This document shows, piece after piece, positions 18,488 through 27,200 of a stretch of DNA of 64,000 bases; position 1 is the stretch's first letter; each line of letters starts with the position of its first letter. The stretch covers positions 409,411-473,410 of the forward strand of contig NZ_JAKRET010000002.1 in NCBI RefSeq assembly GCF_022664395.1, read 5' to 3'. The position numbers were made by a program, and so were the translations under genes. The notes below the pieces were generated by a model. That model had not been told where the DNA came from. It saw nothing but the letters and a program-made list of their open reading frames with translations, and ran no database searches. Source of the stretch: Sphingomonas lacusdianchii (GTDB taxonomy: Bacteria > Pseudomonadota > Alphaproteobacteria > Sphingomonadales > Sphingomonadaceae).

Positions 18488-19750
18488 TCAACCCGCTCGC
18501 GGCGAGGTGAGCCTTAGCAGCCGCCCGTCGCTGCCGTCCTCCAGCAGCCACAGCGCGCCATCCGGCCCGGCCATGACCGCCCGGATGCGCGCGCCCATGT
18601 CCCAGCGTTCCGCCTCGCGCGCGGTCGTGCCGTCGAACGCGATCCGCACCAGTGCCGTCGCGGCCAGTCCACCGACGAATGCCGAGCCGCGCCAGTCAGG
18701 AAACATGTTGCCGTTATAGAAGGCCAGACCCGCCGGCGCGATCACCGGTGTCCAGTAGAGCGCCGGCTCGCGGAATTTGGCGTTCCCGGCGGGCGATGCG
18801 ATCGGTGTGTCGTCGTAATTCTTGCCATAGGACACGACCGGCCAGCCATAATTGCCGCCCGCTTCGATCAGGTTCAATTCGTCGCCGCCCTGCGGTCCCA
18901 TCTCGGTTTCCCACAACCGCCCCTGCGCATCGAAGGCGAGGCCATAGGGGTTGCGATGCCCGGTCGACCAGGTTTCGGCCGGCGTCAGATTGGGCGCCGG
19001 CATCTCCGCCTTGCGCACCGCCGCCTTCGCTGCCGCGCCGGTGTTTTCGGGCGGATCGATGATGCCGATCATGGTCGCGCCGGTCTTGCCCGCCTGCGGA
19101 TTGCCGGGGGCGGGCTTGCCGTCGAGCGTCAGGCGCAGGATCTTGCCCAGCGCCTGATCGGGGTCCTGCGCCGGCGTGAAGCGCTGCCGCTCGCCCGACG
19201 TCAGGAACAGGTAGCGGCCGTCGGGCGAGAAGGCGATATAGCCGCCGAACTGGCCACCCGCGCCGCGCGGCAATTGCCGCCACAGCACCTGCACGTCGCG
19301 CAGCGCCGGCGCGCCGTTCGTATCGAGCGTCCCGCGTGCCAGCGCCAGCCCGTCGCCCCCTTCGCCCGGTTCGGAATAGGTCAGATAGACGTGCCGGGTC
19401 TGCGCGAAATCGGGGGAGGTCGCGACGAACAACAGTCCGCCTTGCCCCTCGAAATGTACCTTCGGCACGCCGGTAACCGACGTCTTGCTGCCCGAAGCGG
19501 TGACCAGCCACAGCCCTCCCGGCTTTTCGGTCACCAGCATCCGCTGGTCGGGCAGGAACGCCAGCGCCCATGGATTGTCGAACGTCGCGACGGTCGCGGT
19601 CTTGAACGGCTTGGTTTTGGCCGGGGTCGCCGACCCGTAATTGACCGGCGCTGCCGCTTCCGAAGCGGTCGCGTTCTGCGCCGGTTGGGACGCGCCGCAA
19701 CCGGGCAGCAGCAGCATGGTACCGAGGCAGAGCAGGGGAAATCGCAGCAC
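18488..19750 (-). CDS. PQQ-type aldose sugar dehydrogenase (YliI/Asd-like) lipoprotein
   Basis: A 420-residue lipoprotein (lipobox LLPGC, Cys18), so periplasmic side. The body is a six-bladed propeller with hallmarks of soluble aldose dehydrogenases: FDNPWALAFLPD...LVTEKPGGL near the N-terminus and HRNPYGLAFDAQGRLWETEMGPQGGDELN with NYGWPVVSYG. These enzymes oxidise aldoses to lactones, passing electrons to quinone via PQQ. No PQQ synthesis genes are in the window. It is divergent from the GH39 gene. Confidence 0.9.
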   Translation of the reverse strand: MLRFPLLCLGTMLLLPGCGASQPAQNATASEAAAPVNYGSATPAKTKPFKTATVATFDNPWALAFLPDQRMLVTEKPGGLWLVTASGSKTSVTGVPKVHFEGQGGLLFVATSPDFAQTRHVYLTYSEPGEGGDGLALARGTLDTNGAPALRDVQVLWRQLPRGAGGQFGGYIAFSPDGRYLFLTSGERQRFTPAQDPDQALGKILRLTLDGKPAPGNPQAGKTGATMIGIIDPPENTGAAAKAAVRKAEMPAPNLTPAETWSTGHRNPYGLAFDAQGRLWETEMGPQGGDELNLIEAGGNYGWPVVSYGKNYDDTPIASPAGNAKFREPALYWTPVIAPAGLAFYNGNMFPDWRGSAFVGGLAATALVRIAFDGTTAREAERWDMGARIRAVMAGPDGALWLLEDGSDGRLLRLTSPRAG

Positions 19751-19954
19751 AGATCGCCTTTCGGACAGGGTAGCAGCGCGAGACCGCGCACATCAGAAGG
19801 GCGTCACCGACCCTTGAATGTCAACGGCCTACGTCATGATGCCGATGATCGGCTTGCCGACACGGGTCATTTGTAGGAGTAGATAGCGGGTTCGGCAAGA
19901 AGCGCTCGCTAGAGGTCGCGGGGATCGGGCGATGACAGGATACAGGAGAGGCGC
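19751..19954. promoter_or_regulatory. Divergent promoter region, aldose dehydrogenase / GH39
   Basis: A 204-bp region between two divergent carbohydrate genes. It contains GCCGATGATCGGC (19841-19853), a 13-base inverted repeat with one central base, and a Shine-Dalgarno (ACAGGAGAGG) before the GH39 gene. Palindromes this short are expected by chance in DNA of this composition, so a binding-site role is only possible. Confidence 0.4.
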
Positions 19955-21640
19955 ATGATCCGTTTTCCCCAATTGGCGGCGCTGGCTGCGTTGGTGTCCG
20001 GAACGACTGCGATGGCGCAGAGGGTGCCAGCCGCCAACACCGCACCGGCGGCGGCGCGCGACGTGTCGGTTACGGTCGATGCACGCCAGTCGCTGGGACC
20101 GTTGCCGCCGGCCTGGCGCTTCTTCGGCGCCGACGAACCCAATTACGCGACGATGAAGGACGGGCGGAAGCTGCTGGTCGAACTGGGCGAACTGAAACCG
20201 GGCGAGGTGTTCTTCCGTGCGCACAATCTGCTCAGCACCGGGGACGGCACCGCGGCTTTCAAATGGGGCAGCACCAATGCCTATACCGAGGGACCGGACG
20301 GCAAACCGGTCTATGACTGGACGATCGTCGACAATATCATCGATACCTACCTCGCTCGCGGCGTCCGCCCCTATCTGCAGATCGGCTTCATGCCCCAGGC
20401 ATTGTCGACCGCGCCGAAGGGTACGCCGTACCAGCATAGCTGGCGGCCCGGCTTCGATTACCGGCTGATCGCGACCGGCTGGACCTACCCGCCGGGCAGT
20501 TACGAGAAATGGGCCGAACTGGTCTATCAATGGACCCGGCACAATGTCGAACGCTATGGCGCGGACGAAGTGAACCGTTGGTATTTCGAAGTCTGGAACG
20601 AACCGGATTCGAAATTCTATTGGCAGGCGTCGCCCGAGGAGTTCAACAAGCTGCACGACTTCGCGATCGACGCGGTGCGCCGCGCGCTGCCGACCGCGAA
20701 GGTCGGCGGTCCCGATGTCGCCGTGGCCGGAGAGTTCATGGAAGGCTTTATGCGCCATGTCGCCTCGGGCCGGAACTACGTGACCGGCCGGACAGGCACG
20801 CCGACCGATTTCCTGTCCTTTCATGCCAAGGGCGCGCCGAGCTTCGTCGATGGTCACGTCCGCATGGGGCTGTCGACGCATCTGCGCAATGTCGATCGGG
20901 GCTTCACCCGGGTCGCCGGCTTCCCCGCGCTCGCCGCCAAGCCGATCGTGATCGGGGAAAGCGATCCCGAGGGCTGCGCCGCCTGTCCGGGACCGCAAAA
21001 CGCCTATCGTAACGGTACGATGTATTCGAGCTACACCGCCGCCAGCTTCGCGCGAATCTGGGACCTGGCCGCGCGGCGCAAGGTCAATCTCGACGGCATC
21101 CTGTCCTGGTCGTTCGAATTCGAGGACCAGCCATGGTTCGCCGGCTATCGCCAGCTGTCGACCAATGGCGTCGACCTGCCGGTGCTCAACGTCTTCCGCA
21201 TGTTCGCGAAACTGGGTCCCGAACGCATCGCCGCGACCAGCAGCGCGCAGGTGCCGCTCGACGCGGTCGTCCGGGACGGGGTGCGCGGCGACGCCGATAT
21301 CGGGGCGCTCGCGACCCGGACATCCGACGGGCGGATCGCGGTGCTGTTGTGGCATTACCACGATGACGATGTCCCCGGGCCGGTCGCGCGGGTGAAGCTC
21401 GACATTGCCGGGGCGAAGACGAGGTCGGGCAAGCTGTGGCGCATCGATCGCGACCACGCCAACGCCTTCACCGCATGGCAGCGCATGGGATCGCCGCAAT
21501 CGCCGAACGAGAAGCAATATGCCGAACTGGAGGCGGCGTCGGCAATGCAGCAGGAGACGGTCGTCGCCACCGGCGGCCGGTCCTTCGCCATCGATCTGCC
21601 GCGGCAGGGGGTCGCGCTGCTCACGCTCGACGGGCGCTGA
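19955..21640 (+). CDS. Secreted glycoside hydrolase family 39 (beta-xylosidase-like)
   Basis: A 561-residue protein with a Sec signal peptide ending near TAMAQ (about residue 22). The (beta/alpha)8 clan GH-A signature is clear: acid/base Glu216 in FEVWNEPD and nucleophile Glu335 in IVIGESDPEG. GH39 includes beta-xylosidases and alpha-L-iduronidases; xylosidase is favoured by the nearby GH43 system, though that gene is 9 kb away. The C-terminal about 120 residues look like a beta-sandwich. The Shine-Dalgarno GGAGAGG supports the start. Confidence 0.88.
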   Translation: MIRFPQLAALAALVSGTTAMAQRVPAANTAPAAARDVSVTVDARQSLGPLPPAWRFFGADEPNYATMKDGRKLLVELGELKPGEVFFRAHNLLSTGDGTAAFKWGSTNAYTEGPDGKPVYDWTIVDNIIDTYLARGVRPYLQIGFMPQALSTAPKGTPYQHSWRPGFDYRLIATGWTYPPGSYEKWAELVYQWTRHNVERYGADEVNRWYFEVWNEPDSKFYWQASPEEFNKLHDFAIDAVRRALPTAKVGGPDVAVAGEFMEGFMRHVASGRNYVTGRTGTPTDFLSFHAKGAPSFVDGHVRMGLSTHLRNVDRGFTRVAGFPALAAKPIVIGESDPEGCAACPGPQNAYRNGTMYSSYTAASFARIWDLAARRKVNLDGILSWSFEFEDQPWFAGYRQLSTNGVDLPVLNVFRMFAKLGPERIAATSSAQVPLDAVVRDGVRGDADIGALATRTSDGRIAVLLWHYHDDDVPGPVARVKLDIAGAKTRSGKLWRIDRDHANAFTAWQRMGSPQSPNEKQYAELEAASAMQQETVVATGGRSFAIDLPRQGVALLTLDGR

Positions 21641-21720
21641 CGCGGGAGTCTCGCCAGATCCGGTCGTGCGACGTTATGCTGCATCGCACGTTGAACGGGA
21701 CGTGTCGAACGGGCGGGAGC

Positions 21721-23202
21721 ATGAATGGAATGACGGCAACGACGGCAGAAGGCCGGACAAAGGCGCGCCGCTGGTGGTCGATGTGGGTAGTCGGAGGGGT
21801 CGATCATGACGCGGTTCTGCGTCAGATTGCCGAGGATTCAGGCTGGTCGGGGCGCTATGCGTTCCTGATCGTGGTGTCGGCGGCGATCTCGCTGCTGGGG
21901 CTGTTGATGCCGTCAGTCGCGGTGCTGATCGGGGCGATGTTGCTGTCGCCGCTGATGATGCCGATCATCGGGCTGGGGTTCGGGATCGCGACGCTCGACA
22001 CGCGCGAAATCCGGCGCGCGGCGATCGCGTTGGTGGCGGGCGCGGCGATCGCAGTGGCGCTGTCGGTGGTGCTGGTCAGCCTGTCGCCGATCCAGACGAT
22101 CACCAGCGAGATTGCCGGCCGCACCCGCCCGACGCTGTTCGACCTGCTCGTCGCGCTGCTGTCGGCGGTCGCCGGTGCCTATGCGCTGATCCGCGGGCGG
22201 GGCGGCACGGTGGTCGGCGTCGCCATCGCGATCGCGCTGATGCCACCGCTGGCGGTGGTCGGCTTCGGTATCGCCACGCTGAACTGGACCGTGTTTTCGG
22301 GATCGCTGCTGTTGTTCCTGACCAACGCGATCACCATCGCGCTGACCGCCGCGCTGGTCGCACGCGTCTATGGCTTCGGCAGCCATTTGTCGCCGCAGCA
22401 TACCGGATGGCAGCTGATGCTGTTCGTCGTGGCGCTCGGTGTGCTGTCGGTACCGCTCGGCACTGGTCTGCGGCAGATCGCGTTCGAGGCGGTCGCGCAG
22501 CGGCAGGTGCGCGATACGATCCGCGACCGCTTTCCCGACGCTTCGCGGCTGGGACAGCTCGATATAGACTATGCCGCGACGCCGATCCGCGTCCGCGCCG
22601 TCGTGCTGACCCCGAAGCTAGATCCGCAGGCGGACCGCGTCCTCGCTGCCGATCTGCAAAACCGGCTCGGTCGCAGGATCGACCTGCATGTCGACCAGCT
22701 ACGCGTCGATCCCGCTGCCGGAGGTGTCGAGGCGGCGCAGATCGCACGTGCCGCGGTCGCGACGCCCGATCCCGACCGCGAACAGCAGCGCGCTCTCGCC
22801 GACCTCGCACTCATTGCCGGGAGCGATGCCGCGCCGGCACAGGCCGACCCGACGACCCGGACGTTGCAGGCCACCGCCGCGCCGCTGCCGGGGCTCGGCA
22901 TGGTGGGGTATCGGGCGCTGGAGGTCCGTGCACAACGGGCACTGAACGCATGGCAGGTCCGGCTTGCCCCGCCTGCCGACGCACCGTTGCCGGTCGTCGC
23001 CATCGACGCGGGTGTGATCGACAGCGGCGCGCTCGACGCCGCGGCGTGGGGATCGGCGCGGCTGGGGCGTCAGATATCGATCGACGGTGGCACCGCCAGC
23101 CAGCGCCGCGCGGTAGCGGAGGGGATCGTCGCCCGGGGCGGCACGGCGATCGCCGGCAGCGCCGGAGGCGCGCTTCGCCTCGACTGGGTGGCGACGACCT
23201 GA
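21721..23202 (+). CDS. DUF389 / TIGR00341 family membrane protein
   Basis: A 493-residue protein. After about 45 N-terminal residues come six or so hydrophobic helices (about 45-255) containing the family motif LIGAMLLSPLMMPIIGLG and LIRGRGGTVVGVAIAIALMPPLAVVGFG. A soluble region of about 230 residues follows, with repeated Ala/Arg-rich helices. DUF389 proteins have no firmly established function. The start at ATG 21721 follows GGGCGGGAGC; a longer open frame upstream is not family-like. The stop is 87 bp from the convergent minus-strand operon. Confidence 0.85.
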   Translation: MNGMTATTAEGRTKARRWWSMWVVGGVDHDAVLRQIAEDSGWSGRYAFLIVVSAAISLLGLLMPSVAVLIGAMLLSPLMMPIIGLGFGIATLDTREIRRAAIALVAGAAIAVALSVVLVSLSPIQTITSEIAGRTRPTLFDLLVALLSAVAGAYALIRGRGGTVVGVAIAIALMPPLAVVGFGIATLNWTVFSGSLLLFLTNAITIALTAALVARVYGFGSHLSPQHTGWQLMLFVVALGVLSVPLGTGLRQIAFEAVAQRQVRDTIRDRFPDASRLGQLDIDYAATPIRVRAVVLTPKLDPQADRVLAADLQNRLGRRIDLHVDQLRVDPAAGGVEAAQIARAAVATPDPDREQQRALADLALIAGSDAAPAQADPTTRTLQATAAPLPGLGMVGYRALEVRAQRALNAWQVRLAPPADAPLPVVAIDAGVIDSGALDAAAWGSARLGRQISIDGGTASQRRAVAEGIVARGGTAIAGSAGGALRLDWVATT

Positions 23203-23289
23203 CCGGTCGCCACCCGTTTGCGGTGGCCGACGACGTCGACGCGCTGGCGGAACGGCATGGTCCGCCAGCGCACCGTCATGGGCCGAAGC

Positions 23290-23892
23290 CTAGTTCCGCT
23301 CGAAAACGCTTTCGTAGAAGCCGTCGAGCCTGACGGTAACCGTGATCGGTTTGTCCTCGCGGTTCTTCCAGTACCAGCCGTGCGTGCCCGCAAAGGGCGC
23401 GGTGAAGCTGCCCTGGGAGGACGCGATGTCCTTCTGCTTCCAGTAATCGGTGAACTCGTCCTCCTTGCCGCCGACGGGCTCGCCATGCATGTCGGCACGG
23501 ACGGGACCGGTCGACGTCCAGCGGAAGTTGAAGCTGTCGCCGGCCTTCATCCGTGCCTTCACCTCGATCCCCTTGCCGGGTTCGAGGGTCACCGTCTTCT
23601 CGTCGGTTCGGAACGGCGTGGCGCGTGCGATGTTCGCCTGGGTCTGGGCAGGGACGGCAATCGCCGGGGCGGATGCAGCCGCTGGCGCCACGGGTGCGTC
23701 TTCCGCCGCATCGTCGCCTGTCGCCATCCGGGTCAGCCCCAACGCCTTTCCTGAACCGGTGGGATCGATGGCATATTCCGCCGGGAGGACGAACAGCACG
23801 AGGATGGCGGCACCCGCTGCCAGCGCAGCGAGGGAAGCACGTCCCAGGGTTCGTGGCGACGCCTGATACGGCGCAGTGGTGGCGGCAGTCAT
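23290..23892 (-). CDS. Membrane-anchored periplasmic protein of unknown function
   Basis: A 200-residue protein with one N-terminal transmembrane anchor (about 18-40, ending LFVLPAEYAID) and a periplasmic domain with several Trp/Tyr residues (GTHGWYWKNRED). Similar proteins are called transmembrane anchor proteins. It overlaps the HupE-like gene by 4 bp (ATGA) and is last in a four-gene minus-strand operon. The function is unknown; context suggests metal transport or handling. Confidence 0.7.
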   Translation of the reverse strand: MTAATTAPYQASPRTLGRASLAALAAGAAILVLFVLPAEYAIDPTGSGKALGLTRMATGDDAAEDAPVAPAAASAPAIAVPAQTQANIARATPFRTDEKTVTLEPGKGIEVKARMKAGDSFNFRWTSTGPVRADMHGEPVGGKEDEFTDYWKQKDIASSQGSFTAPFAGTHGWYWKNREDKPITVTVRLDGFYESVFERN

Positions 23893-24590
23893 GCGACCTT
23901 CTCCGTCATGAAACCGGCAAGCTGATAGCCGGTAAGGACAATCCCCGCGCACATCAGCACGGCGTTGGCGACGACGACGCTCCGGGTGAAGCTTGGCGAG
24001 CGACGCCATAGCGTCATCAGGATCAGGATGATGCTGAGTGCCAGGAACTGCCCCATTTCCACCCCGATGTTGAAGCTCAGCAGGTTGGGGATCAGCCCCT
24101 CGCGCGACGCGATCAGATCCTGCAGCTTGGTCGCCAGGCCAAAGCCGTGGAAGAAGCCGAAGATCAGCACCGCAGCCTTCTGGTTCGGCTGAAACCCGAT
24201 CAGCGTCGGAAAGGCACCCAGATTGTCCAGCGCCTTGTAGACGACCGACAGCCCGATGATCGCATCGACCAGAAACGGGTTGGCGTGGATATTAAAGAAC
24301 ACGCCCGCCATCAGCGTCGTGCTGTGGCCGATCGCGAACAAGGTGACATAGGTGCCGACGTCCTTCAGCCGATAGAGGAAGAAGATGACGCCGAACAGGA
24401 ACAACAGGTGATCGTAACCGGTCACCATGTGTTTCGCACCCAGATACATATAGGGCACGATGTTGATGCCGGGATTGTTCTGAATGAACGCCTTGTCCCC
24501 CTCGGCGACACCATGCGCCGCGGCGACTCCGTGCAAGCCGAGCGCCAGGGCCGCGCCGAGCAGCGGCCACGCGCGACGCAGCCCCCTCAT
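23889..24590 (-). CDS. HupE/UreJ-type membrane protein
   Basis: A 233-residue integral membrane protein with a signal-like N-terminus (ending VAAAHG) and about six further helices. His-rich motifs GYDHLLFLFGVIFFL and AIGHSTTL with FFHGFGLA are characteristic of the HupE/UreJ_2 group. HupE and UreJ proteins are nickel or cobalt permeases; for this subgroup the substrate is inferred. It overlaps the genes on both sides by 4 bp, so it is tightly coupled in the operon. Confidence 0.82.
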   Translation of the reverse strand: MRGLRRAWPLLGAALALGLHGVAAAHGVAEGDKAFIQNNPGINIVPYMYLGAKHMVTGYDHLLFLFGVIFFLYRLKDVGTYVTLFAIGHSTTLMAGVFFNIHANPFLVDAIIGLSVVYKALDNLGAFPTLIGFQPNQKAAVLIFGFFHGFGLATKLQDLIASREGLIPNLLSFNIGVEMGQFLALSIILILMTLWRRSPSFTRSVVVANAVLMCAGIVLTGYQLAGFMTEKVA

Positions 24591-24955
24591 TTGACGGCGA
24601 AGGTCGCGGTCTGCCGCGCCTGCGTCTTTCGATCGATCAGCAGGACGCCGACCTTCGATCCGGCGGGGATCTTGGCGCCCTTGGCGACGAACTGGTTGTT
24701 GGCAGCCGGCGTCAGCATGACCTCGCTACGTTGTGCTCCGGTGGTGACGAACAGCTTGCCCATCATGCCGGCGGCGGGAACCTCGTCGCCATCCTCCATG
24801 ACATAGAGCGACACGCCGGCGGGCGCGCGGACCAGTTCGAATACGGTTTCGCCGACTTCGACGACCTGTCCGCCATGGCGCGGCTTGTCGTCGCCATGGG
24901 CGAGGGCGGGTGCGGCGATCAGCGCGAGTGCGATCGACAGGGTCTTGATCTTCAT
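24587..24955 (-). CDS. Small periplasmic protein of the HupE operon
   Basis: A 122-residue protein with a Sec signal peptide (MKIKTLSIALALIAAPALA) followed by HGDDKPRHGGQVVEV, a His-rich mature N-terminus that could bind a metal ion. The rest looks like a small beta domain. ATG 24955 has a good GGAGAT Shine-Dalgarno. It sits between the DUF4198 and HupE-type genes, overlapping the latter by 4 bp. I do not recognise a characterised family; a periplasmic metal chaperone is a reasonable guess. Confidence 0.78.
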   Translation of the reverse strand: MKIKTLSIALALIAAPALAHGDDKPRHGGQVVEVGETVFELVRAPAGVSLYVMEDGDEVPAAGMMGKLFVTTGAQRSEVMLTPAANNQFVAKGAKIPAGSKVGVLLIDRKTQARQTATFAVK

Positions 24956-24974
24956 AAGTGATCTCCTCGAACGA

Positions 24975-25718
24975 TTATTTCTCGGGTGCGTGCGGCAGCG
25001 TGAACGACAGCGTCGCGGTATGCTCGTAATGATCGATCTTGGTCGGCTGATCGGTCGGCGAGACATAGACGGCGCGCAGCACGTTCAGTCCCTGATTGCG
25101 GACTGGGAAGGTGACCGTACCGTCGGCCTTGGTCGCGATCTCCGCCGCGTCGGGATCGTTCACCATGTCGTTGATGACCGTCGCGCCGGACACCGGCTTG
25201 CCCTTGAAATAGACCTTATAAGTCATCGGCGTGCCAAGCTTCGCCGGTAGCGCGCCGACCGGTACGATCTGCAACAATTGCGACGGGATCAGCGGCACCG
25301 GCTTGGTCAGCGTGCCCTGGATGGTGGTCGCGTATTTGATCGTGGTTTCGCTCTTGACCGAATTCTGAACCTCGTCCTTCGGTTTCTTGACGAACTCGCC
25401 GTCCGGCAGCTTCGACCAGGTGCCGTTCTGGAGCACCGCGCTGACCAGTGCGGGAGGGGCGTCGGTATCGACGACGACCAGCGACCCGTTGGTGCGCAGT
25501 TGCGCGCCGATCGGATTGAGGTCCGCGTCCCAGGCCTGGACATTCTCCATGTTGGGTTGCCGCTTCACGGCCTCGAGGTCGTCGGCACCGATGCCGTAGA
25601 TGATCGCGATCTGCTTGGCGCGCTGCGCAAACCAGATTCCATGGGCGCCCGCCAATGCAGGCGCGAGAATGCCGGCCGAAACGGCTGCCGTGGACAACAA
25701 CATTCTTATCTTGGTCAC
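24975..25718 (-). CDS. DUF4198 periplasmic protein
   Basis: A 247-residue protein with a Sec signal peptide (cleavage near LAGAHG) leaving an N-terminal His close to HGIWFAQ, a feature of DUF4198 proteins. Some members of this family are accessory components of nickel or cobalt uptake systems. A C-terminal Ig-like segment (TYKVYFKGKPVSGATVIND) is present. It is the first gene of the four-gene minus-strand operon with the HupE-type protein, supporting a metal role. Confidence 0.82.
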   Translation of the reverse strand: MTKIRMLLSTAAVSAGILAPALAGAHGIWFAQRAKQIAIIYGIGADDLEAVKRQPNMENVQAWDADLNPIGAQLRTNGSLVVVDTDAPPALVSAVLQNGTWSKLPDGEFVKKPKDEVQNSVKSETTIKYATTIQGTLTKPVPLIPSQLLQIVPVGALPAKLGTPMTYKVYFKGKPVSGATVINDMVNDPDAAEIATKADGTVTFPVRNQGLNVLRAVYVSPTDQPTKIDHYEHTATLSFTLPHAPEK

Positions 25719-25784
25719 GTCATTCCCCTTTATTGGTCAGGATCGATGCTGATATGGCTTTGCCGACAAGACTTCCGGCTGCCG

Positions 25785-26990
25785 TCAGAAATATTTGAGC
25801 CATGCGATATCGCGACGCCGCCGCTTCAATCGCGAAAACCACGCGGTGGGCAGGTAGAGCGGCACCAGTAGTGCGATGTACCAAAGGATAACGCCGCCAT
25901 AATTGTCGAAGCCATAGCTCGTGCCATGGTTCGGTCCCCAGATGGCAACCGCGCTGTGATAGAAGATGCGCAATATCGTCAGGTGGAACAGGTAGAAGAA
26001 CATCGGCGCACCGCCGAACACCGCGAGCGCGGCCGTCAGGCGCGAGGTGTCGATACGTTCGAAGAGAACCAGCATCAGCGCACCGCCGCCCAAGGTGGGC
26101 AGGAGGAACAACAGCGACGCGGGGTATTTCGTCATCGAAACGAAGCTGAGCACCGTCCGTACGGGATCGCCGTCGACGACGAACCACGGTTTGTCGCCAT
26201 AGACATTGGCGAAGCGCAGCAAGAGGAAGGCTACGATCATGCCGGTGCCAAGCCAGAGCAACCGGCGCTGCCGGACCTCGGGCGCAACGTCCGACCGGAA
26301 CCATGGCCCGATGCCGAAGCCGAGCGAGATGACCCCGATCCACGGCAGGATCGGATAGGTCGTCTTGGCCAGAAAGCCGAACGGCAGCGCGATGGTGTCG
26401 CGCTGATGCAGGATCGCCCAGAGCGGAAACAGGCTGTCATCGGGTTGCAGGCGCATCGGATCGAGCAGATTGTGGCAGCACACCAGGATGAGCCCGAGCG
26501 CGATTAGCGCTGGCCGGGGCAGGCGCATCAATCCGCTGAGCAGGATCATGCAGATACCGATGCACCAAATGACCTGCAGCCAGAAGGTCGGCTGCGGTAC
26601 GATTCCCCAATAGAGCGGACCAAGGTACAGCAGTTCGAATGCGATCAGCAACGATCCGCGGGTAAGCAGATACCGGGTCGTTTCCCTGACGGTGTGCTGT
26701 ACGCTGAACAGATAGACGCCCAGCCCGGTCAGCGCGACGAAGATCGGCGCACAAAAGCTGACGATGAATCGCGCGAAGCCGACCGCCGGCAGGATCGTGC
26801 GTGCGTCGACCGGGTCGGTCACTGCGTAATAGACGAACCAGGTCTCGCGCACATGATCGAGCAGCATGAGAACCATGACCAGCCCACGCAAGGCGTCGAT
26901 ACTCTGCAGCCGGGTCCGGGCAGCCGGTGTCGCTACGCTATCCGTGCGTTGCGGGACTGTTGCGGGACCAATCGAAGCAAGCGATGCCAT
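25785..26990 (-). CDS. DUF1624 / heparan-alpha-glucosaminide N-acetyltransferase-like membrane protein
   Basis: A 401-residue protein with about ten transmembrane helices. It opens with RLQSIDALRGLVMVLMLLDHVRETWF, the conserved signature of the HGSNAT/DUF1624 acyltransferase superfamily, including the His thought to be catalytic. The family transfers acetyl groups across membranes to sugars, but bacterial substrates are mostly unknown. ATG 26990 has a GGGGAAAG Shine-Dalgarno; the open frame upstream is not family-like. It follows the sigma/FecR/receptor/phosphatase group with a 210-bp gap that probably contains its own promoter. Confidence 0.85.
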   Translation of the reverse strand: MASLASIGPATVPQRTDSVATPAARTRLQSIDALRGLVMVLMLLDHVRETWFVYYAVTDPVDARTILPAVGFARFIVSFCAPIFVALTGLGVYLFSVQHTVRETTRYLLTRGSLLIAFELLYLGPLYWGIVPQPTFWLQVIWCIGICMILLSGLMRLPRPALIALGLILVCCHNLLDPMRLQPDDSLFPLWAILHQRDTIALPFGFLAKTTYPILPWIGVISLGFGIGPWFRSDVAPEVRQRRLLWLGTGMIVAFLLLRFANVYGDKPWFVVDGDPVRTVLSFVSMTKYPASLLFLLPTLGGGALMLVLFERIDTSRLTAALAVFGGAPMFFYLFHLTILRIFYHSAVAIWGPNHGTSYGFDNYGGVILWYIALLVPLYLPTAWFSRLKRRRRDIAWLKYF

Positions 26991-27200
26991 CTGTCTTTCC
27001 CCGGCTTGACGGCATGGGCCGTCCCTGACGCAGGATGATGGCGGACGCGAAGCAATATACCCCGCGTTTATCGACCGAACCGTCGCATATGCCGGTTTTG
27101 CCGCGGTGTGCGACACGATCTGTCGCGCAGTGGCGCAGGACGCTTCAACGGAATTTCTTCCCCACCGCGATAACAAAAGCGCCCGGCGGGGTGCCCGCAA
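26991..27200 (-). other. Intergenic region upstream of the DUF1624 gene
   Basis: A 210-bp region between the propeller-like gene and the DUF1624 gene, both on the minus strand. It likely holds the promoter of the DUF1624 gene and a Shine-Dalgarno at about 26995-27003. I see no strong palindrome or terminator. Confidence 0.4.

Noticed and set aside
19829..21517. Long minus-strand open frame opposite the GH39 gene (562 codons)
   Set aside because: Composition is Arg/Gly/Asp-rich low-complexity typical of antisense frames in high-GC DNA, with no domain, and the plus-strand GH39 gene has clear catalytic motifs.
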